This document shows, one piece after another, positions 5,939 to 8,686 of a stretch of 8,686 nt of DNA. Below the pieces are notes generated by a model. That model was not told the origin of the DNA and did not search any database. It saw only the letters and a list, made by a program, of their open reading frames with translations. The stretch comes from an uncultured Clostridia bacterium (GTDB lineage Bacteria; Bacillota; Clostridia; Peptostreptococcales; Anaerovoracaceae), in the NCBI GenBank assembly GCA_934277495.1, contig CAKQUI010000097.1, positions 1-8,686 on the forward strand. Reading direction: 5' to 3'. Position 1 is the first letter of the stretch; the number at the start of each line of letters is the position of its first letter. The translations under genes and the position numbers were made by a program.

Positions 5939-7705
5939 TCAGACATTATATTTCTCCAGCATACGGTAGAAAGTTTTTCTCGATACGCCTGCCAGCTCTG
6001 CGGCTTCTTTTTTGTTGCCGCCTGTGATGGTAAGTGCCTCACGGAGCATATCCACATATGACTGCCTGATCTCATCCATTTTTTTCTGCATACGTTCCTC
6101 AGGTGTGCCTGGAGACGGCGTTTCCAGCATATATCCTCTGGCGGATATCGAACGGGAAATGACGTCACCATCTATTATACTCGATTTTGAAAGTATTGAG
6201 GCTCTGTTTATGACATTTTTCAGCTCACGTACATTGCCGGGCCATTTGTATGAAACAAGAAGTTCCTTTGCCCTGTCATCAAGCGTCTTACATTCATCGT
6301 CATATCTGGATGCCTGGCGAAGGAAGCTGTCTGAGAGCAGCAGTATATCGTCTGCACGGTCTCTCAGCGGCGGTATCTCAACTGCAAGGACCTGGAGCCT
6401 GTAGTACAGATCCTCACGGAAAAGGCCCTGCTGGACCATTTCGGACAGGTTCCTGTTGGTGGCTGCGATGATCCGGACGTCCACAGGTATCTGCTTCGAG
6501 CTGCCGATCCTTGTTATCATCCATGTTTCCAGGACACGCAGCAGCTTGGACTGGAAATGAAGCGGCAGTTCACCTATCTCGTCAAGGAAAAGCGTTCCAC
6601 CGTCAGCCAGTTCGAATTTCCCTATCTGACCTGTTTTGGATGCGCCTGTAAAAGCACCGCCGACATATCCGAAGAGTTCGCTTTCTATGAGACCGTCGGA
6701 AAAATTGGCACAGTTCAGAGCTACGAAGGGACCGTTGCGGCGCTGGCTGAAATTATGCACCGACTGGGCGAAAAGTTCTTTACCGACACCGCTTTCTCCT
6801 GTCAGCAGCAGCGTGTACCGACTCAGCGCATATTCTTTGGCACTTCTGATGCAGTCTCTGATGACAGGACTTGAGCCGATGATGTCATCGAAGGTGTATT
6901 CGGCAGCAAGCCCCATTATCTTTCTGGTACGCTTTATATCCTGCTTTCTTGAATGTGTCAGTTCCACCATGCCGCATACTCTGCCTCTGTCATCTCTGAC
7001 AGGATACATGTCGTTTGACAGAAGTCTGTACTTGTTCGGAGTATCAGCGGACTCGATGCGGACTTCCCAGTCTATGGCCTCCCGGCCTTTTTCAAGGACA
7101 TCCATCATTTTAAGGCGGCTGCTGTTATCTTCCATCGAATGTATCTTCACGCCGTTTGCAGCATTTATTTCATTTATATCACATCCGATGGCAGAGTCCC
7201 TGTCTTTTATGTAAAGGTCATTGCAGAAACTCGAATTTGCATAGAGCAGCCTGGCATCGGAATCGTATATCGAAATGGCATTGTTCACTGAATCAAAGCA
7301 GTCAAGCAGATACCTGCAGCTGCTTTCATCCTTTTCTATGATCGTCAGTATACGGTGAAGGTCCTCATACAGCCCGCCCATAGTATCCCTGGCGTGAGGA
7401 TCTGATGATGTCACCATGATATAGTCCAGGTGGCTGTTGAATATGCAGAAGTCAGGGTCGTACCCTGTGAGCAGGTCTGTGCTGATGGAATATCCGCAGA
7501 AACCATTGATCTGACCGGCAGATACTGAAGCTGTGACAAGCCCTTCCTTTGTGCATATTACAGCAAGGGTATCCGTGATCCCGCTCCGTTCGTACAGGAC
7601 CTGGAACAGACTGCTGACAAGAAGATTCCTGCCGGTGATATCATGGTGTTTGTCTGTGTCGATGTATCTGAAGATGTTTTTTTCGGTACGTGTGTTTCTG
7701 TTCAT
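5939..7705 (-). CDS. Sigma-54-dependent transcriptional activator with PAS domain
   Basis: A 588-residue enhancer-binding protein that uses ATP hydrolysis to open sigma-54 RNA polymerase complexes. Residues 1-125 form a sensory region I do not recognise. Residues about 130-250 look like a PAS domain (FDSVNNAISIYDSDARLLYAN). The AAA+ domain spans 272-505: Walker A GESGVGKE (303-310), the sigma-54 contact loop GAFTGA (350-355), Walker B GGTLFLDE (369-376), REDLYYRL (430-437) and WPGNVREL (488-495). A Fis-type helix-turn-helix closes the protein (about 560-585, GNKKEAAELAGVSRKTFY). There is no receiver domain, so control is by a ligand or redox state rather than a histidine kinase. It starts 14 nt after the permease stop with no ribosome binding site, suggesting translational coupling. 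All catalytic motifs are intact. Its target promoter was not found in this window. Confidence 0.93.
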   Translation of the reverse strand: MNRNTRTEKNIFRYIDTDKHHDITGRNLLVSSLFQVLYERSGITDTLAVICTKEGLVTASVSAGQINGFCGYSISTDLLTGYDPDFCIFNSHLDYIMVTSSDPHARDTMGGLYEDLHRILTIIEKDESSCRYLLDCFDSVNNAISIYDSDARLLYANSSFCNDLYIKDRDSAIGCDINEINAANGVKIHSMEDNSSRLKMMDVLEKGREAIDWEVRIESADTPNKYRLLSNDMYPVRDDRGRVCGMVELTHSRKQDIKRTRKIMGLAAEYTFDDIIGSSPVIRDCIRSAKEYALSRYTLLLTGESGVGKELFAQSVHNFSQRRNGPFVALNCANFSDGLIESELFGYVGGAFTGASKTGQIGKFELADGGTLFLDEIGELPLHFQSKLLRVLETWMITRIGSSKQIPVDVRIIAATNRNLSEMVQQGLFREDLYYRLQVLAVEIPPLRDRADDILLLSDSFLRQASRYDDECKTLDDRAKELLVSYKWPGNVRELKNVINRASILSKSSIIDGDVISRSISARGYMLETPSPGTPEERMQKKMDEIRQSYVDMLREALTITGGNKKEAAELAGVSRKTFYRMLEKYNV

Positions 7706-7719
7706 AGTAATGTTTCGTA

Positions 7720-8686
7720 TTATCGCAGCTGTTTCTGATGCTCAGGTCTGGAATAGTTGACTATTATGATACCGCCGCTTACAAGTATAAGCGCAACGAG
7801 ATTGCTGAATGTGAATATGGATTCACCCAGGAATATGGCCGACAGAGCCGAGCCGAATACCGGTATACTGAACCCGAAGATTGCAACTTTTCCAGCCGGA
7901 TTGTATTTGAGAAGTATAGCCCATATAGTGAAAGCCACTGTAGACAGTATCGAAAGGTAGAACAGCAGCAGGCATGACAAAGGTGTGAACCCTGTTATCC
8001 GGCCTCCTGCAAGAGTGCCTGCAATGATAAGCACGATGCTTCCTGATATCAGCTGCCATGCTGTGATGGTGGCTGGGCTTTCTTTGTCGGAGATCATCTT
8101 CAGGGTCACTGAACTTGCGCCGTATGCGATAGCACAGCCGATCACCATGCCGTCTCCTTTGAACGTGAAACCTCCGCCGTATGCTCCCGGTGAAAAATTC
8201 ACGATTATGACGCCGGCGAAACCGATGATGCAGCCGATGGCTTTTTTCAGTGTTATATGCTCGTTTTTAAGCATGAAGTGAGCGAATATTATGGTGAAGA
8301 ATGCATTGGACGCTGTTATAACAGAGCCTTTTGTGCCGGTAGTGTTTGCCAGGCCTATGTAAAAGAAAATATACTGTATCGTTGTCTGCAGTATACCTTG
8401 TCCGACTATGTACGGCACTGAGGATCTTCTTGGGATCTGCAGCTTCTTTTCAGTGATGCTGAAAAGTATGACCGTCATGATACCTGCGAACAGGAAACGG
8501 TAGCCTGCAAAAAGCATCTGACTTCCGGGTCCTTTTATGTGGAAAAGCTCATAGCCTATCTTGATGCCGGGGAAAGCGCTTCCCCAGAGCAGGCAGCAGA
8601 ACAGTGCCAGCAAAGCAACTACCCAGCTTTTGCAGTAGCGTGATTCGTTTTGTTCTTGTTTTGTACTGTATGTCTGTACGGATCTC
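7720..8686 (-). CDS. EamA/DMT-family permease, 5' end outside the window
   Basis: An integral membrane transporter of the drug/metabolite superfamily with the two-EamA-repeat, about ten-helix pattern. The first repeat opens with ALFCCLLWGSAFPGIKIGYELF and the second with GMVIGCAIAYGASSVTLKMI. The protein ends in a short charged tail, RPEHQKQLR. Members export amino acids or other small metabolites; the substrate cannot be read here. The frame has a TTG at 8613, but that would cut into the first membrane helix and has no convincing ribosome binding site. The frame stays open to the right edge (at least 321 residues, including a hydrophilic lead KQEQNESRYCKSW), so the start probably lies outside. 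It is first of three visible genes on this strand, 14 nt before the sigma-54 activator. Confidence 0.88.
   Translation of the reverse strand, partial: RSVQTYSTKQEQNESRYCKSWVVALLALFCCLLWGSAFPGIKIGYELFHIKGPGSQMLFAGYRFLFAGIMTVILFSITEKKLQIPRRSSVPYIVGQGILQTTIQYIFFYIGLANTTGTKGSVITASNAFFTIIFAHFMLKNEHITLKKAIGCIIGFAGVIIVNFSPGAYGGGFTFKGDGMVIGCAIAYGASSVTLKMISDKESPATITAWQLISGSIVLIIAGTLAGGRITGFTPLSCLLLFYLSILSTVAFTIWAILLKYNPAGKVAIFGFSIPVFGSALSAIFLGESIFTFSNLVALILVSGGIIIVNYSRPEHQKQLR

Noticed and set aside
6636..7214. 192-codon open frame on the plus strand inside the sigma-54 activator
   Set aside because: Antisense to the conserved AAA+ and PAS regions; Ser/Leu/Pro-rich composition typical of a shadow frame.

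Overview
The window looks like a chromosomal segment of a strictly anaerobic Bacillota (Clostridia or Eubacteriales type). I infer this from an oxygen-sensitive glycyl radical enzyme (GRE) with its radical-SAM activase, a sigma-54 activator, a ferredoxin-like DUF2148 protein, strong AGGAGG ribosome binding sites, and frequent ATA and AGA/AGG codons at moderate GC. The genus cannot be read from the sequence.

Layout: (1) 1-425, minus strand: 5' part of a pyrroline-5-carboxylate reductase gene (proC-like), running off the left edge. (2) 426-636: divergent intergenic region with one good sigma-70-type promoter facing each way. (3) 637-1527, plus: LysR-family regulator. (4) 1528-1713: leader region holding a 23-bp dyad over a candidate promoter, a terminator-like hairpin with a T-run, and a second hairpin. 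(5) 1714-4092 and 4114-5034, plus: GRE and its activase, 21 nt apart, closed by an intrinsic terminator at 5079-5114. (6) 5115-5354: non-coding stretch with a 27-bp near-perfect palindrome, a possible interspersed-repeat remnant and a long bidirectional terminator. (7) 5355-8686, minus: an apparent operon transcribed as EamA-type permease (5' end outside the window), sigma-54-dependent activator, then DUF2148 iron-sulfur protein.

How the genes may work together: the activase uses SAM and a reduced [4Fe-4S] cluster to put a radical on Gly761 of the GRE, which passes it to Cys428 for a radical elimination on an unidentified small substrate. The GRE has the Cys-x-Glu motif of the dehydratase/lyase ('1,2-eliminase') GREs. 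Its pocket resembles glycerol/propanediol dehydratase at several positions but carries Asn where I recall a conserved substrate-binding Asp. Together with a Cys-rich C-terminal tail (GGCCGC), this makes the enzyme the main point of interest. The LysR gene directly upstream is the likely regulator. The divergent proC-like gene recalls the hydroxyproline pathway (HypD makes pyrroline-5-carboxylate, ProC reduces it), but the GRE does not carry the HypD-type active-site sequence, so that link is only a hypothesis. How the right-hand operon relates to the GRE is unknown. No RNA genes, CRISPR arrays, insertion sequences or microcompartment genes were seen.
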